Notes: generated by a model not told the origin, from the letters alone. 64,000 nt of DNA from Puccinellia tenuiflora (GCA_012064385.1 QRDG01000402.1:443335-507334), one strand, 5' to 3'; shown: positions 1 to 11,137, numbered from the stretch's first letter. Numbers and translations: made by a program.

Positions 1-911
1 CCCCTGCAGGGTTTAATCTTTTCAAAAAGCCGTGTCCGCGGTTATGGACGACTTGGGAATAGACGATAAGATCATAGGAAACCTGAACTTAATTGATATG
101 GCAGCTAGAGGTTGTATAATCAACATGTGATAAAGGTTCATTTCCTTGAGGGTGATTCGAGGGAGTGCCTTGGTGGAGATGAGGTGCTTCTGGTTACAAA
201 AGGGTTTGTTGAGAACCACAGATGAAAGTTTACTCTCTTACCCCTTTTCGGAAAACATTCTGAGTAGACGATGCAAAGGGTCCTGATGTCTTTTAAAATG
301 GAAAACTAGCTTTATGCAAAACCAGCTACATTATACAGCATTAGAGCCTCCGTCAGCATCGGGCCTATATCGCCCTACTAATTCTTGCGAGTACGTCGTA
401 CTCAGCCTTGCTTTGTTGATTATTATTTGTTTCAGAGGAGGACGTCACCGAACTAGAAGGTGGGTTCCTTATTGACATCGACGAGTAGTCTGGGGTTCCC
501 AGGTGGCAGCTTAGGACGTCTCGGAACAGACTGGCTGGGATATATTATTGTAGGCCTCTTAGGCCATAATTTGGATCTTGTTGTTAGACAACTATATTTG
601 CTTCCGCTTGATGTAATGATGGGTCTGTGACCTCTGATTGTGATATTTGCTATCTTTCTCATATATGAGTTGAACTATGATCTCTTGTGTCGTAGAGTCT
701 GTGATGTGCCAGTTGTTCCGCAGTCTTGGTCTCTTTGCTATACGTGAAAGCGATGTCTGAGCTTATGGCATGATCGAGGTGTTGTGTGCCGATGATGTAT
801 TCCGAGCACGCCTGCCAATGAGTTTTGGCCTGGGATTGGTAAACCCAGTAACCCTCGATTGTGTAGCATGACCGGTTTCACTGTATAGCTCTGGGGTCGG
901 GGCGCTAAAAC
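1..911 (+). mobile_element. Probable LTR remnant, Gypsy-like, truncated by window edge
   Basis: The first 100 bases match, in reverse complement, a block at about 37500-37612 inside the long solo LTR of this window (shared core GCCGTGTCCGCGGTTATGG, followed by GACGACTTGG). After that block the two sequences drift apart, so this is a related but not identical family. A possible LTR end is the GGGGCGCTAAAACA near 911, compared with GGGGCGTTACA at the end of the solo LTR. No coding region is supported. The upstream part lies outside the window. Confidence 0.4.
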
Positions 912-1173
912 ATGCAAACACCCGCCGCACCGGAACACTAATTTGCATGCGTGTGCCCATTAGATTCTCCATTCATTTATACTTCAACACTCTCCCACAC
1001 ATGTGGCTTCCTCGGGTCTAAAGTTCTAAACCTAAACATGTACCAAAAGTGGATGATACCATGTAAAACCGCACGCGCCTGACCAATGCATCCAAAATCT
1101 CGAACTGAATAGGAAAGGAGAGCAATGCGTTTATACTTCAACATAAAACACTTCGTAGAATATTTAAATCCCA

Positions 1174-2596
1174 GATCGTGGATCTGCGGGGCGGCGCGGT
1201 GAGGTCGACGGCGGCGCGCTGCAGCTCGGCCAGTAGCTTTGGTGGCCCAGATCGGGGCCCTACGGGCCCCATCTGGGTTGGGACGGGCCGGCTTGACCTG
1301 TAGCACGTTCAGCGGCGAATGGCAAGGTGTGGGGTGCAGGGGCAGCGGCGACGGTGGCCGGCCTGTTACAGCATGGCGGCGGGCTTCACGGGCCCGATCT
1401 GGACCCGGCCGGACCCTAATAGGACTGGTGTTCTCTGCAGTGTGGCAGGCGAACGGCCGGACCTAACGGGTGGTGTGCCCTGCGGCCGTGTTCGGTCGAC
1501 TACCGTCTTTGACGGTGGAGATAGTTCTCTCCCGCGTGGCCGTGGTACTGCTGTCCCCGGTGCTATCTACTTTTCGCCTCTGTCCTGTTGTCCCCACGAC
1601 AGATGCTTCGGTGAGACGACGATGGAGGCTTCCTGTCCGTGGTGGCGCATGTTGGCGGGTGGTGTGTCTAGTGGTGACGAGACCTCGCTCTCGCGGGCTT
1701 CTGTGCTTCAGATCGTTCGGGTTGCGGACAGGATTTTTCGGGAGAAATCCTTGTTGGCTCGGCTGACACCGACGCGGTGCCATCTCCGGGTGGCATCATC
1801 CCTTCCTGAAGGGCGTTGTGGCTACCCTCCGTCCGTGTTCCTGTGTGCCGGGGGAAACCCTAGGGCCAGCTCGATGGTCCGGGCGGCAAGCGGGTGCTTT
1901 CCTTCTTCAAGGTGCTGCTTGGTACATGACGATTCGGTGCCTGAAGCGTGGTGGTTCTTCTTTGGCGGGCGCAGCGGATGCGGGTCACCGTAGTTTAGTT
2001 GGTCCGCGAGAGAATATCTAGTGCTACCACCTATATAGATGCTACAAATGCTACCACTAGAAAAATCAACTTTTCATGTTTCAAAAAATTCTACAAAAAA
2101 ATGTTAGTGTTCACACGATATGTATCTACATCCTCCAAAAATTTCAGGTAAAAATGTTTAATGAGCAATGAGAAACAAAAAAGTCAAATGTAGCATGAAT
2201 AGTGTCATCACTGGCACAAAAAGACAAAAGCAAAAAAAAGACACTATTCATGCTAGATTTGTCATTTTTGTTTCTCAATGTTACTTTTGAATTTGGACCT
2301 GAAATTTTTTGAGGATGTAGACCCATATCTTGTGAACACTCACACTTTTTTCTAGATTTTTTTTAGACATTAAAAAATGATTTTTCTAGTGGTAGCATTT
2401 GTAGCATACATATAGATTATAGCACTAGATATTCCCTCGTTGATCGCCTATATCTCCATTTGTTTTTGTTTTCTCTTTTCTTGTCTTTGGAAGTGTGTTT
2501 GCTGCTGCCCCAGTATGTGTTGTGTTGTGTTTGTATCGTTAACGGTATGGTGGTTGTTGCTTTATTTATAAAGCAGACGAAAGCCTATTTCAAGAG
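1174..2596 (+). mobile_element. LINE-like non-autonomous retro-insertion with target-site duplication
   Basis: A GC-rich segment is bounded by a long direct repeat: AGAATATTTAAATCCCA at 1157-1173, and the same with one extra A at 2597-2614. Its right end (TTTATAAAGC then AGACGAAAGCC near 2560-2590) resembles the 3' ends of grass LINE families. No reverse transcriptase is encoded. Open frames across 1239-2021 have no recognisable domain and look like by-products of high GC. A foldback MITE is nested inside at 2013-2435. I infer a 5'-truncated or internally deleted LINE derivative; the family is not identified. Confidence 0.55.
2013..2435. mobile_element. Long foldback MITE (hairpin transposon)
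   Basis: The left end reads AATATCTAGTGCTA..., then GCTACAAATGCTACCACTAG and AAAAATCA. The right end is its near-exact reverse complement. Pairing continues inward (GAGAAACAAAAA against TTTTTGTTTCTC, ATGAATAGTGTC against GACACTATTCAT), so almost the whole element is one imperfect hairpin of about 210 bp per arm. No ORF is supported. No convincing target-site duplication was found, so the superfamily (Mutator-like or other) is open. Transcription through it would give a strong siRNA precursor. Confidence 0.75.
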
Positions 2597-2614
2597 AGAA
2601 TATTTAAAATCCCA

Positions 2615-4413
2615 AAAATAAATTGAAGTTTCTCCAAATCTTCTTGAGCTGCCCCCACTCAGAAAAAAACCCGAACCCGAAACCCGAATTCATTTCCAGA
2701 AACCCGAATTTCTTTTTTCCCGAATTTCCCGTCCCAAATTTTCGGGAAATCCTGAACGCCTGGCCTGAGCCCCCACTATCCCTCTTTCAGTTCCCGCTTC
2801 CACCGTCGGCGTATACCCCTGCGACGCCGTCAATCCCTCCACCGTGCTCTCTTCTCTCTCTCTCTCCTTCACCGACCAGTGCGGGAGGAAGCACCTGCAC
2901 CTGACATGCTTCATCTCCCACCTCGAGCCGCCCGCCTTGTTCCTCCTCCCAACCCGGTAAATCCCCTCCGTCCACAGCACCACGCCGACGCGTCCTGAGT
3001 CGCCAGCGACCCCAAACCCTACCCCCTCCGCCCTCGTCCAGTGCAGCCGCCCTTCACCTTGCGCGCACTCTGCGGGAAGCCGCTACTTTCCCTCACCGTC
3101 GCGCTGTGCTAACCAGTGAGGTCGATCCATGTCGACCCCTCTTCATCACACCTCACACGAAGCAGGTAGTATCTTCTCGTGCAGTTATTATATTTTCACC
3201 GACCGTCTGTTTTTATTTTATCCATCGTCGCTTAGTTTAAAATTCTGCGGGAACACCGCAAAATTATCATACGGAGTATTCGATCTTTAGCTGGGCAGAC
3301 AAAGCAAAACCTTGAGAATGCCCTATTTGAAGTGTATGCTCATGTTCTCTGAACTTTCACTGTTGCAGCTTCTGGTTTGCTAGAACCTGACGAAATTGGA
3401 ACATCATACCTGGTATGACGTTAGTTTAGCTAGTGAATGGACAGTGCTAGCAAATCGCCAGTAAAACGGCAAGGGCCTGAGAGATTCACCCATTCAGTAA
3501 AAGGATATCTAGGCAATCCGAGAGTAGAAGCGGTAGCTTGCAGAGTAGATAACCATTATCTTTCTAGGACCATGGTATTCTTATGAAATTCAGTACAGAG
3601 AAGTATAAATTGAGAGTCACAGCAATTTTCGAGTAATTTGTTGGTTAACTGCCAAGTTGAAAGAACTTGAACTTTTCAGTAGCTTCAGTAGCTCCATTAT
3701 TGTTGCTTGGGCAGTGTAGTGTTGTGCCTGGAAATGTCAGACTTGTATAGTAAATTTATGTGGTCAATTTTCATGTAAAAACCTAACTTTTCGAATGGAT
3801 ATCAGACTTGTATAGTAGTAAATTTATGTGGTCAATCAATTGTATAAGAACCTGGAAATGATTATTTTTCCTTCATTATTGTTGTTTGATTTAGGTTCAG
3901 TGTTTTTGCTGTCGCTTGCATCTGGAACTGCCTTTGATGCATTTTAAGTAGGTATGAAAAGGAATGCTGCAACTGTGCTCTAAATGAAACATGCGTGAAC
4001 CAGAATTATCTTTGAATGAATATTTCATGCACCTATGCATTTTTGTTATCTTTGCCGAACCGCATATTTCTTGTATGTCAGTCAGTTCTTTTCCCCAAGT
4101 AATGGATCCATTTCTGGTGCGGGCCTCTTCATTTTTCTAAATATGTTTCAGAGCTATCTCTTGCCGTGCTGAATAATAAACTATATTTTGCAACCATATG
4201 CCCTAGCATTTTTGCAGTATATATATGTTGGCGCATATATAATTATATGCATTACCAAGTTCATTTATGTCATATGATTTGTGCATTTTTATTTGTAGAA
4301 ACCAAATGAGCATTGAAGCTTATTTTATGCTGTTTATCTCCATCTGGATCAAGCATAAGTATTTCACATGTGCATGCAGGTTGAAACATTAATCATTGCT
4401 TATCTGTGCAGAT
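2615..4413 (+). other. Putative promoter, 5' UTR exons and introns of the Harbinger-derived gene
   Basis: The stretch from about 2620 to 3165 is C-rich and CT-rich, like a plant core promoter and leader. It is followed by a donor-like AG|GTAGTA near 3165 and an AT-rich, intron-like stretch to TCTGTGCAG at 4402-4410, just before the ATG at 4414. I infer a spliced 5' UTR. No coding sequence was recognised here. Confidence 0.4.
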
Positions 4414-5772
4414 ATGTCCCATCAATCAGACACATCATACTGCTCAGATGATTCTGAAGATGACAACACCATTGACCCAACCGACATATACAGTATGGAG
4501 GAACTCGTTGTTGAACAAAGCATCTTCCACAATTTGCTCGAGCGGATCAATGTGAAGATTCAGGCTAAAATTAAATCTCAGCAAGCTGGTACATCTCGCC
4601 GTGGGAGCCGGAGGTACATAGAGAGAAATCATGAAGTGGGCCATCAACAACTAATGGCAGATTACTTTGCTGAAGATCCAATCTACACTGACAAGCAGTT
4701 CTGTACAAGGTACCGGATGAGAAGACCCCTCTTTCTACGTATAGTCCAGGCCTTAGGTGAGTGGTCTCCCTATTTCACAGAAAGGAAAGATGCCTGTAGT
4801 CGTCAAGGGCTCTCACCTCTACAGAAATGCACAGCAGCCATTAATATATTAGCATGTGGTTCCCCCTCAAGCGACATTGAGAAATACATACAGAGTGGTG
4901 TGAGCACAGTACTGGAATGTTTGGACCAGTTCGTGGAAGGGGTGATTGACATGTTTGGTGGAGAATACTTGCGGAGCCCCACTAGTGTGGACATGCGACA
5001 TCTACTACAAATGGGTGAGACCCATGGGTTCCCTGGCATGTTGGGAAGCATTGGTTGTATGCACTGGGAGTGGCAAAAATGCCCAGTTAAATGGGTGCGT
5101 CATCTTACTCATAGTGATCACGGTGTCGTTAAAATCATTCTTGAAGCAGTTGCTTCACAAGACCTCTGGATATGGCATGCTTTCTTTGGTGCTGTTGGGT
5201 CTCAGAGTGACATTACCTTGCTGAATCAATCACATTTGTTCACAGATGTCTTGAAAGGTCAAGGTCCTCATGTGCAATTCACCGTCAACAGGAAGCAGTA
5301 CAATATGGGTTACTATCTTGCTGACGGAATATACCCAGAATGGCCTGTATTTATTAAGACAATACCCCTCCCTCAATCTGAAAAGGATCGATTATTTGCA
5401 CGATATCAAGAAGGAGCAAGGAATGATGTCCAACGAGCATTTCGACTCCTAGAATCACGTTTTCCCATCGTGCGTGGGCCAACAAAATATTTTCAGAAGG
5501 AAACTCTAGGAAAAATCATGCAAGCTTGCATCATACTTCATAATATGACACTTGAGGATGAGAAAGGTATGGCAAGTGCTTGTTTTGACTTGAACAGAAT
5601 TTCAGAGACATCGGTTACTCCACTGCCAGACATCAATGATGGACCTGCTGATTGTTTTGCTGATTTACTACGGAGAAATGCTACTATTTGTGCAAAATCA
5701 ACACATAACCAACTCCGAAGAGACATAATCGAGCATGTTTGGCAGCGGTTTGGGCCATTTGGTGAGAACTAA
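4414..5772 (+). CDS. PIF/Harbinger transposase-derived protein lacking catalytic residues
   Basis: This uninterrupted ORF encodes 452 residues. ATG 4414 is chosen because it follows an acceptor-like TGTGCAG; the frame extends a little upstream only through a non-ATG codon. The protein has the plant PIF/Harbinger transposase layout: an acidic N-terminus, a helical region with RYRMRRPLFLRIV, then the nuclease core with MLGSIGCMHW, ASQDLWIWHAFFG, YYLADGIYP and ILHNM. In the related intact copy at 27479 the core reads GSIDCMHW and DIERAFG. Here the first Asp is Gly (codon 5053-5055, residue 214) and the Glu is Gln (codon 5431-5433, residue 340); the middle Asp (residue 266) remains. The DDE nuclease should therefore be inactive. 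No flanking terminal inverted repeats were seen. A domesticated gene is plausible (compare HARBI1 and ALP1, domesticated members of the superfamily); a recently dead transposon is the alternative. Confidence 0.85.
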   Translation: MSHQSDTSYCSDDSEDDNTIDPTDIYSMEELVVEQSIFHNLLERINVKIQAKIKSQQAGTSRRGSRRYIERNHEVGHQQLMADYFAEDPIYTDKQFCTRYRMRRPLFLRIVQALGEWSPYFTERKDACSRQGLSPLQKCTAAINILACGSPSSDIEKYIQSGVSTVLECLDQFVEGVIDMFGGEYLRSPTSVDMRHLLQMGETHGFPGMLGSIGCMHWEWQKCPVKWVRHLTHSDHGVVKIILEAVASQDLWIWHAFFGAVGSQSDITLLNQSHLFTDVLKGQGPHVQFTVNRKQYNMGYYLADGIYPEWPVFIKTIPLPQSEKDRLFARYQEGARNDVQRAFRLLESRFPIVRGPTKYFQKETLGKIMQACIILHNMTLEDEKGMASACFDLNRISETSVTPLPDINDGPADCFADLLRRNATICAKSTHNQLRRDIIEHVWQRFGPFGEN

Positions 5773-7317
5773 AACAATTAGTCCTGGTGTTACCGTATTA
5801 CATTGTTAAGTAATTCTTTTGTACACATCTTGTTCTGTTTTATTTATTTCAGTTACATTCTCTTTACCTTTGTTCCTAATTAGCCAAATTTAAATAAGTA
5901 CATAGTTAGTCATAATTCTTCTGGTTGTGTTTCTGCAGTTATATTTGTTTTGTGGCTATGTAAGTATTCTTTTTTGGTAGCACAATGATTTTTAAGTTTT
6001 GTCAGAACACTGTGGTTTCTAAAAATACTATTAGTTTAAAATACTTTGAGGTGTATGGCTCTAACAAATATTGCAGTTTTGAAACCAAGATATCCCCAGA
6101 ATTTGTGGTTTTTTCGGAGTGTTGAAAAAAAAGAGATCTGACCATCTTTTCTCTAAAACCAAGAAAGGAGAAAACTGCAGTATTTCCTTGCCAGACATTG
6201 AAATATTGTACTCCCTCCGTCCCAAAAAGGATGTCATTTCTTTGTCTAAATTTGGATGTAGATACATTCAAATGTAGACAGAGAAATGACATCTTTTTTA
6301 TACGGAGGTAGTAATTTAGACATACTTTGGTTTTGAAAAAACTGAGCTACCAAACAGAGCCCTTACAAACAAAAAAAAGATGGCCCTTTTGAGTTACAGA
6401 AAAACGTACAGTGATTCTATCTTGATCTTTGGAAGTAACAAGAAAACTGGCATCTCTAGGGTCTGTCTGCCATAGATTGTATTTTTTCATCTATATGCAG
6501 ATCCTCACAAGTAGAAAAGAAAATCTAAGGAGCCTCTTTACGAAATGGAGTACCTTTTATATCTCAGCTAAACCTAATGTTTCAGTTTCAGCACTATTTT
6601 CATATGTTACCTTGAACGTTCAAAATTATCAGATGGGAAAAATATTTAAGCTTAGAATGCTTTAGTTTTAGATGCAGTGTGAGCAATCATTTGCCACCAT
6701 TTGTTTAATGAAGGCTGCAATTGCTAGTTTAAACCATCTTCGAAATAGTAGGCGGTGAAGTTATGTTAGGAACATATATTGCTTGAATTATTGTCTACCT
6801 TGCAGATCTCAAGGGGTATATAATCCTGGAAATATACTTTTATGATAAGTATGAATTATTTTACTTTGCCTCCATCCTTTCTTTATTGGAAAAAATGGAT
6901 ATCTGCCAGTCCAAAAAAAAATGGCATTGCCATGCGTGGCTCACGAAAATGTGGGTCCTGGAGACACATGTCATTCAGACATGGAGTTGAAAATATACAA
7001 TTATTATTACTTGAAGTGAAAATTATCCATAACTCCTCACTCTATAAACGAGGAGAGGACTGCCAAGTTTACAATGTGAACTTTCCCTGAAAATGGAACT
7101 GATTTTTGCTCGCAATTGTTTTGTACAGCATAGATTTCATATTCCAAATGGTTCACACGATATACTAAAAGAGTAAAACCGAACAAGAAACAATCCATAC
7201 CATGAGCAATCAACAATTCACGACAATCTAAATGAGTACAACTGAACGTGAAGCAGTCCATATCATGAGCAATCAACAATTTCTTTGTGTAGTTCATCTC
7301 TACTAATCGGAGAGTAA
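5773..7317. other. Intergenic region: 3' UTR, MITE, small tandem repeat
   Basis: AT-rich sequence downstream of the Harbinger-derived ORF. It holds a Stowaway MITE (6211-6311) and an imperfect direct repeat sharing CATGAGCAATCAACAATT at about 7201-7219 and 7264-7282. Short open frames show no recognisable product. I see nothing else. Confidence 0.5.
6211..6311. mobile_element. Stowaway MITE (Tc1/Mariner type)
   Basis: It starts CTCCCTCCGTCCCAAAAAGG and ends ACGGAGGTAG, and is flanked on both sides by TA (6209-6210 and 6312-6313). The arms pair (GATGTCATTTCT against AGAAATGACATC). It is 101 bp long and non-coding. It sits about 440 bp downstream of the Harbinger-derived ORF, a typical near-gene position. 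Confidence 0.9.
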
Positions 7318-8440
7318 GAGCACTCCAATGGGATTCAAAAGGGACACAAAACGTGTATGTTTTTGTTTATTTACGTCGCGCTGCGGACATACATCTGGCC
7401 CTTATTCGCCCTTTCTTGACCATGACATCTAACGAGGTGATCCATTTGTTTCGTCATGTCCACATTTTTCACAATTTATGTTCATTTTAGCATTTTTTTT
7501 CATCCTATACAATCTTGATTGAACACATAAAATATTCCCCACGAACAAATAAATTTGTTTACACAATAAATTCGAATAACATAGTTTACCACCTAATAAA
7601 TTTAAACATTGTTCACAGTACCAAATAAACCGTAAGAAAATGAGAAGATAGAACTATTTGTTTCCTACATGAGTCCATACATGCGCAACCAAATCATTTT
7701 GTAGTTGAACGTCAGTTGCCCGATCACTCATTTCATGATGAAATTGGATGAGCTATTCAAATGTTGCATGTCTACCCTCGGCTCAATCAACTCGTCCTGA
7801 TAGTTCCATCCTTGATCACCATCATGCTCTACCTCCATGATCATGTTATGCATGATCACACAAACAATCACCTCCCATGCTGTCTCAACACTATGTTGAG
7901 AACAATTACCCAACAACCACACCAAAAACCCACTCCACATCCTTCCTAGGATCCTTTTGTTCTTTTATAATCTAAATCTCTTCTCTCCTTGGGGATTGGA
8001 GACTGTGGCCATAATTTAGATCACTCGGAAACATACAATCTATATTTTTAAGCATCCTAGAAAACCCCTTTGAAGCATTGATTGATAACAATCGAGCTGT
8101 ATCGGTAGCATTTTGCACTGGTGCTCTCAACTATTCTGGGCCAAACATCAACAGTCTTGTGGAACTTATACATTGCATCAATGCATGTGGACTCACTCAT
8201 GTGCATGTAACCATCAACAAGATCACCAGGAACTCGATAGGCAAGAATCTGAACAGCTGCAGTACATTTGTGATAAAACGAGAATCCAAGCTTACCAACG
8301 ACATATTTCTTGCATTGGCGGTCGAACAAATGTCTTGGTATCCGGAAGCGTTGCCAGAAAAAATTGGCCGAAAATAGCACCCCATTGGTCACTTCTGTTT
8401 CTCTTTGCAAGCGAACCGGCATATAACCGCTGATTGCAAT
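7318..8440 (-). pseudogene. Degenerate PIF/Harbinger transposase relic
   Basis: On the minus strand, pieces of a plant PIF transposase are in order but in several frames. About 8440-8130: RFRIPRHLF, then GFSFYHKCTAAVQILAYRVP and MSESTCIDAMYKF. About 8070-8030: frame-shifted but readable KGFSRML then NIDCM, with the first catalytic Asp kept. About 7950-7900: RKDVEWVFGVV, with the catalytic Glu kept. About 7860: IMHNMI. The segment between the IDCM block and RKDVE is deleted. A terminal-repeat-like GAGCACTCCAATGGG lies at 7318, preceded by TAA. The opposite end was not found; it may have been lost where the RRM gene leader begins. Confidence 0.75.
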
Positions 8441-8662
8441 CAGCAGCAATTCTTCAGCGGCACATCTCAAATCCCCACCGCACCAGTACGCCAGCGCGTG
8501 GCCGCGCCTCCTCCCCCTCCGTCCCCGCGGCAAACTCGACCCCCGCCTGCTACGCCTCCGCCACCACGCGCCTCCCGCGGCCCCACGCCACCCTCCTCCT
8601 CCGCCTCCTCGCGTCACTGCTGTCTCCACCCCGTCCGCGATCTTCGGCGATTGGATTTTGAG
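8440..8662 (+). other. Probable 5' UTR exon 1 of the RRM-protein gene
   Basis: This is a GC- and CT-rich leader-like block ending in GATTTTGAG|GTACGA, a good splice donor at 8663. The sequence that follows (from 8838) is duplicated immediately in front of the coding exon at 11341, which ties this leader to that gene. A 107-residue proline-rich frame crosses it but resembles no known protein, so I treat the block as untranslated. The link is inference. Confidence 0.4.
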
Positions 8663-8837
8663 GTACGATGTTGTCTCCGTCCAGCGACGCCCGTAGTTAA
8701 ATCCCAGCGACCTCCACGGTTTTCCTGATCTAGACCCGCCCCTGGTTCCCCTCTCTTGGTGCCCCTGGTGCCGGCGCAGCTTTTCTTTGAGATGCATTTT
8801 AAACCCTAATCCTAAACTGAAACCCTATCTCGGGTGA

Positions 8838-9164
8838 CGCCTTAAAATTTTGCGACCCATGTTCCTAATCCTACCCCAAAAGGACTAGATTCAGGAGATA
8901 AACAACCCCCACCGTTTGATAGTTGTCTATGTTTGTCAAGCTCTGTCTAGAAATGTAAAACTGTAGATGCTTTTGCACAATGTTTGCGCTCATACAATGC
9001 TCATTTCTTATTCCAAGGTAATCTTAGCCATTTTAAGTCACTGTTGCAAATGTAAAACTGTAGATGCTTTTGCACAATGGTTGCGCTCGTAAAATCCTCA
9101 TTTCTTATTCCAAGGTAATCTTAGCCATTTTAAGTCACTGTTGCAATCTATTGACCCCGGAATT
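8838..9164 (+). repeat. Two tandem copies of an intron segment of the RRM gene
   Basis: A segment containing GATTCAGGAGATAAACAA, CTGTAGATGCTTTTGCACAA and CCAAGGTAATCTTAGCCATT occurs at 8838-9050. Its second half repeats at 9051-9164. A third copy at 11138-11330 lies directly before the coding exon of the RRM gene. The copies differ by a few substitutions, so the duplication is not very recent. Confidence 0.85.
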
Positions 9165-9239
9165 CTCAAAAGGCCTGCTCCAAGTTTTGTACAGCCAAAT
9201 GGGTCAGCTTCGCGGATCTAGCTCTGCAGAGTTGGCCAA

Positions 9240-10040
9240 TTCGGTACTTATCCGCACTGGAATTTTGGGAAGCTGGAAATTATAGGACTTCCCAACACGC
9301 CCTAAGTCCTCTCATCTCTCCACCATGATGGCCTTATTTCGTCTTGGGTTCTCTTCTATCTTTGACTTGTTGCACGGATACGTGGTCTGGAGCTCGTGTC
9401 CGTGTCGGATACCATATCCGATACCAATTCGTCTCTGATACCTCTTCGATACGTATTGGAGGAGTATCGTAAATAAAACATTTAAAATAAAAGTCAATAC
9501 CTCTCCGATGCGTATTGGCCCAGATCTGATATGCCGTAGCCCATGTAAGCTGCCTAAGCCTAACCCTATTTCGTTTCCCTCTCCTCCCTGTTCTCACTTC
9601 CTAATATGGAAAAAAGGTCAAGTGCTGTTGCCATTGATTAATCATTATTCAAGTTCCAAAGTTCAGTTCGGTTTAGTGTTGCTAACATTCTATCTCTCTG
9701 TCTTCATCTTTGGAACTGGAGAATTGGAGAGCATCAGTGCATCAAATGAACCAGTTTTGGAGTATGGATGCTTAGAAACAAGTTCATCTGCTATTATGTT
9801 GTTTCTAGCTACTACATATAATTATCTTTGGATTTAAACAATATATTAAAACGTATCCTCGTATTGGTGCTATTTCAAAATGCCGTATTTCCGTATCCGT
9901 ATTGGCCCGATACCGATACTCGTATCCATATGGGTGCCGCGTAGTTTGGTTGACTTGCCTTTGTCAAATTGGCATGTAGGATTATATGAGACACTATACC
10001 GACGATACAATGTTCTTGTTTAGTTTCGACTTATCATGCT
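9240..10040. repeat. Non-coding segment with many GATAC/GTATC words
   Basis: Two clusters, about 9395-9525 and 9848-9935, carry repeated words such as CCGATACC, GATACGTATTGG, CGTATCC and GTATTGGCCCGATACC. The second cluster is roughly the reverse complement of parts of the first, as if they were arms of a decayed inverted-repeat element. No protein was recognised. The LYR gene begins 110 bp downstream. Confidence 0.45.
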
Positions 10041-10150
10041 ACTGATTAGAATAGTACACATCTGATCCAAAACTACTCGCACCCAAACCCTCCAGGTACA
10101 GCACCAGAATCAAGGTCGAACCCGACCCAACCACGCCGCAACAGACGACC

Positions 10151-10636
10151 ATGGCCATGACCACACGCACCCACAGTTCCTCCCTTCTCCGCGCCCTCAC
10201 TGCCACGAGGTCGCCCACGCTGCAGCCGCTCCGATCCATCCACGAGGGGCCCGACACCATCGATGAGCTCCTTGACCGCCACCTATCCAAGAAGAGCCCC
10301 TCCTCCGCGGCGCTCCTCGACGACGACGAGGTAGAAGCCCAGGCGCGCCGGCGGCTGACGAGCACGCGACGGGAGGCGCTTGGGCTGTACCGGGACATCC
10401 TTCGGGCGACGCGGCTGTTCGAGTGGCCCGACGAGCGCGGGGTGCCGTGGCGTGAGTCGCTGCGCACCAATGCGCGGCGCGAGTTCGAGGAGGCCCGTGG
10501 CGAGAGCGACCCGGAGGTGGTGGCGCGGCTCATCATCGGCGGCCACAACGCCGTCGAGCAGGCCCTGGAGCGCGTCGCTGAGGCCTCGCGCCGCATGGTC
10601 CAGGCCGAGGAGGCCAAGCGCCGCGGCGGGGCGTAG
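10151..10636 (+). CDS. LYR-motif (complex 1 LYR family) mitochondrial assembly protein
   Basis: This intronless ORF encodes 161 residues, and the ATG sits in a good context (ACCATGG). The first 30 residues are rich in Arg, Ser and Thr with no acidic residue, as expected of a mitochondrial presequence. A conserved-looking SIHEGPDTIDELLDRHL follows, then the LYR domain: STRREALGLYRDILRATR, with the LYR triplet at residues 79-81, and WRESLRTNARREFEEAR. LYR proteins bind the acyl carrier protein and the Fe-S machinery to assemble respiratory complexes. The layout recalls plant LYR proteins of the EMB1793 type (At1g76060), from memory. The gene lies on the same strand between duplicated pieces of an intron of the RRM gene. 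Codon usage is strongly GC-rich, unlike its AT-rich surroundings, as is common for intronless grass genes. Confidence 0.85.
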   Translation: MAMTTRTHSSSLLRALTATRSPTLQPLRSIHEGPDTIDELLDRHLSKKSPSSAALLDDDEVEAQARRRLTSTRREALGLYRDILRATRLFEWPDERGVPWRESLRTNARREFEEARGESDPEVVARLIIGGHNAVEQALERVAEASRRMVQAEEAKRRGGA

Positions 10637-11137
10637 ATCCGCCCATCCCAGCTCGATGCGCTCAATACTCTCTCTTATGCTGCTGCTACTGCTTGTGTTT
10701 GTAAATTTTGTTGTAAGTGAGCATGTATGAAGGTCTATGTATTCTCAGAGACAATCAGCAAAGCAAAGAAGGTCTTTCATGTCATTTCTAGTTCCGTCTT
10801 TGCCAAAAAATGTGACTAGAAAGCAACTTTCATTTTGCATTTGATCATGCATGGTGTATGTTATGGAAGTACTATACACCTAGTTACCTGTAATTCCAAA
10901 ATTTTCAATTCGAAATAATTGACCTTGTGTGTCATGTCAATGTCAATTACAAAAGGGTGAATCTTGTTCTAATCAAGTCTGTGATCTCCACTACCAGCAG
11001 CAAGCCATAACGCCTTATTCTTTGAGTGCATGAGAATTGATTTCTCATGTATGTTTCTCTGGGCATTGTACTGGTGCTGTAGTGGCATAGCATCAGAATT
11101 CAGAAGCTGTGTGAGGCCTGAATCAGTGACACTGTTG
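10637..11137 (+). other. 3' region of the LYR gene, no other gene seen
   Basis: AT-rich sequence with 3' UTR character for the upstream gene (AATAATT-type words near 10913). I see no ORF or repeat of note until the duplicated intron segment starts at about 11138. Confidence 0.4.

Noticed and set aside
1239..2021. Overlapping open frames of up to 224 residues on both strands
   Set aside because: They lie in a GC-rich LINE-like insert, overlap each other in several frames and show no conserved motif.
8405..8728. A 107-residue proline-rich plus-strand frame
   Set aside because: It crosses a good splice donor, has low-complexity composition and lies in what looks like an untranslated leader.
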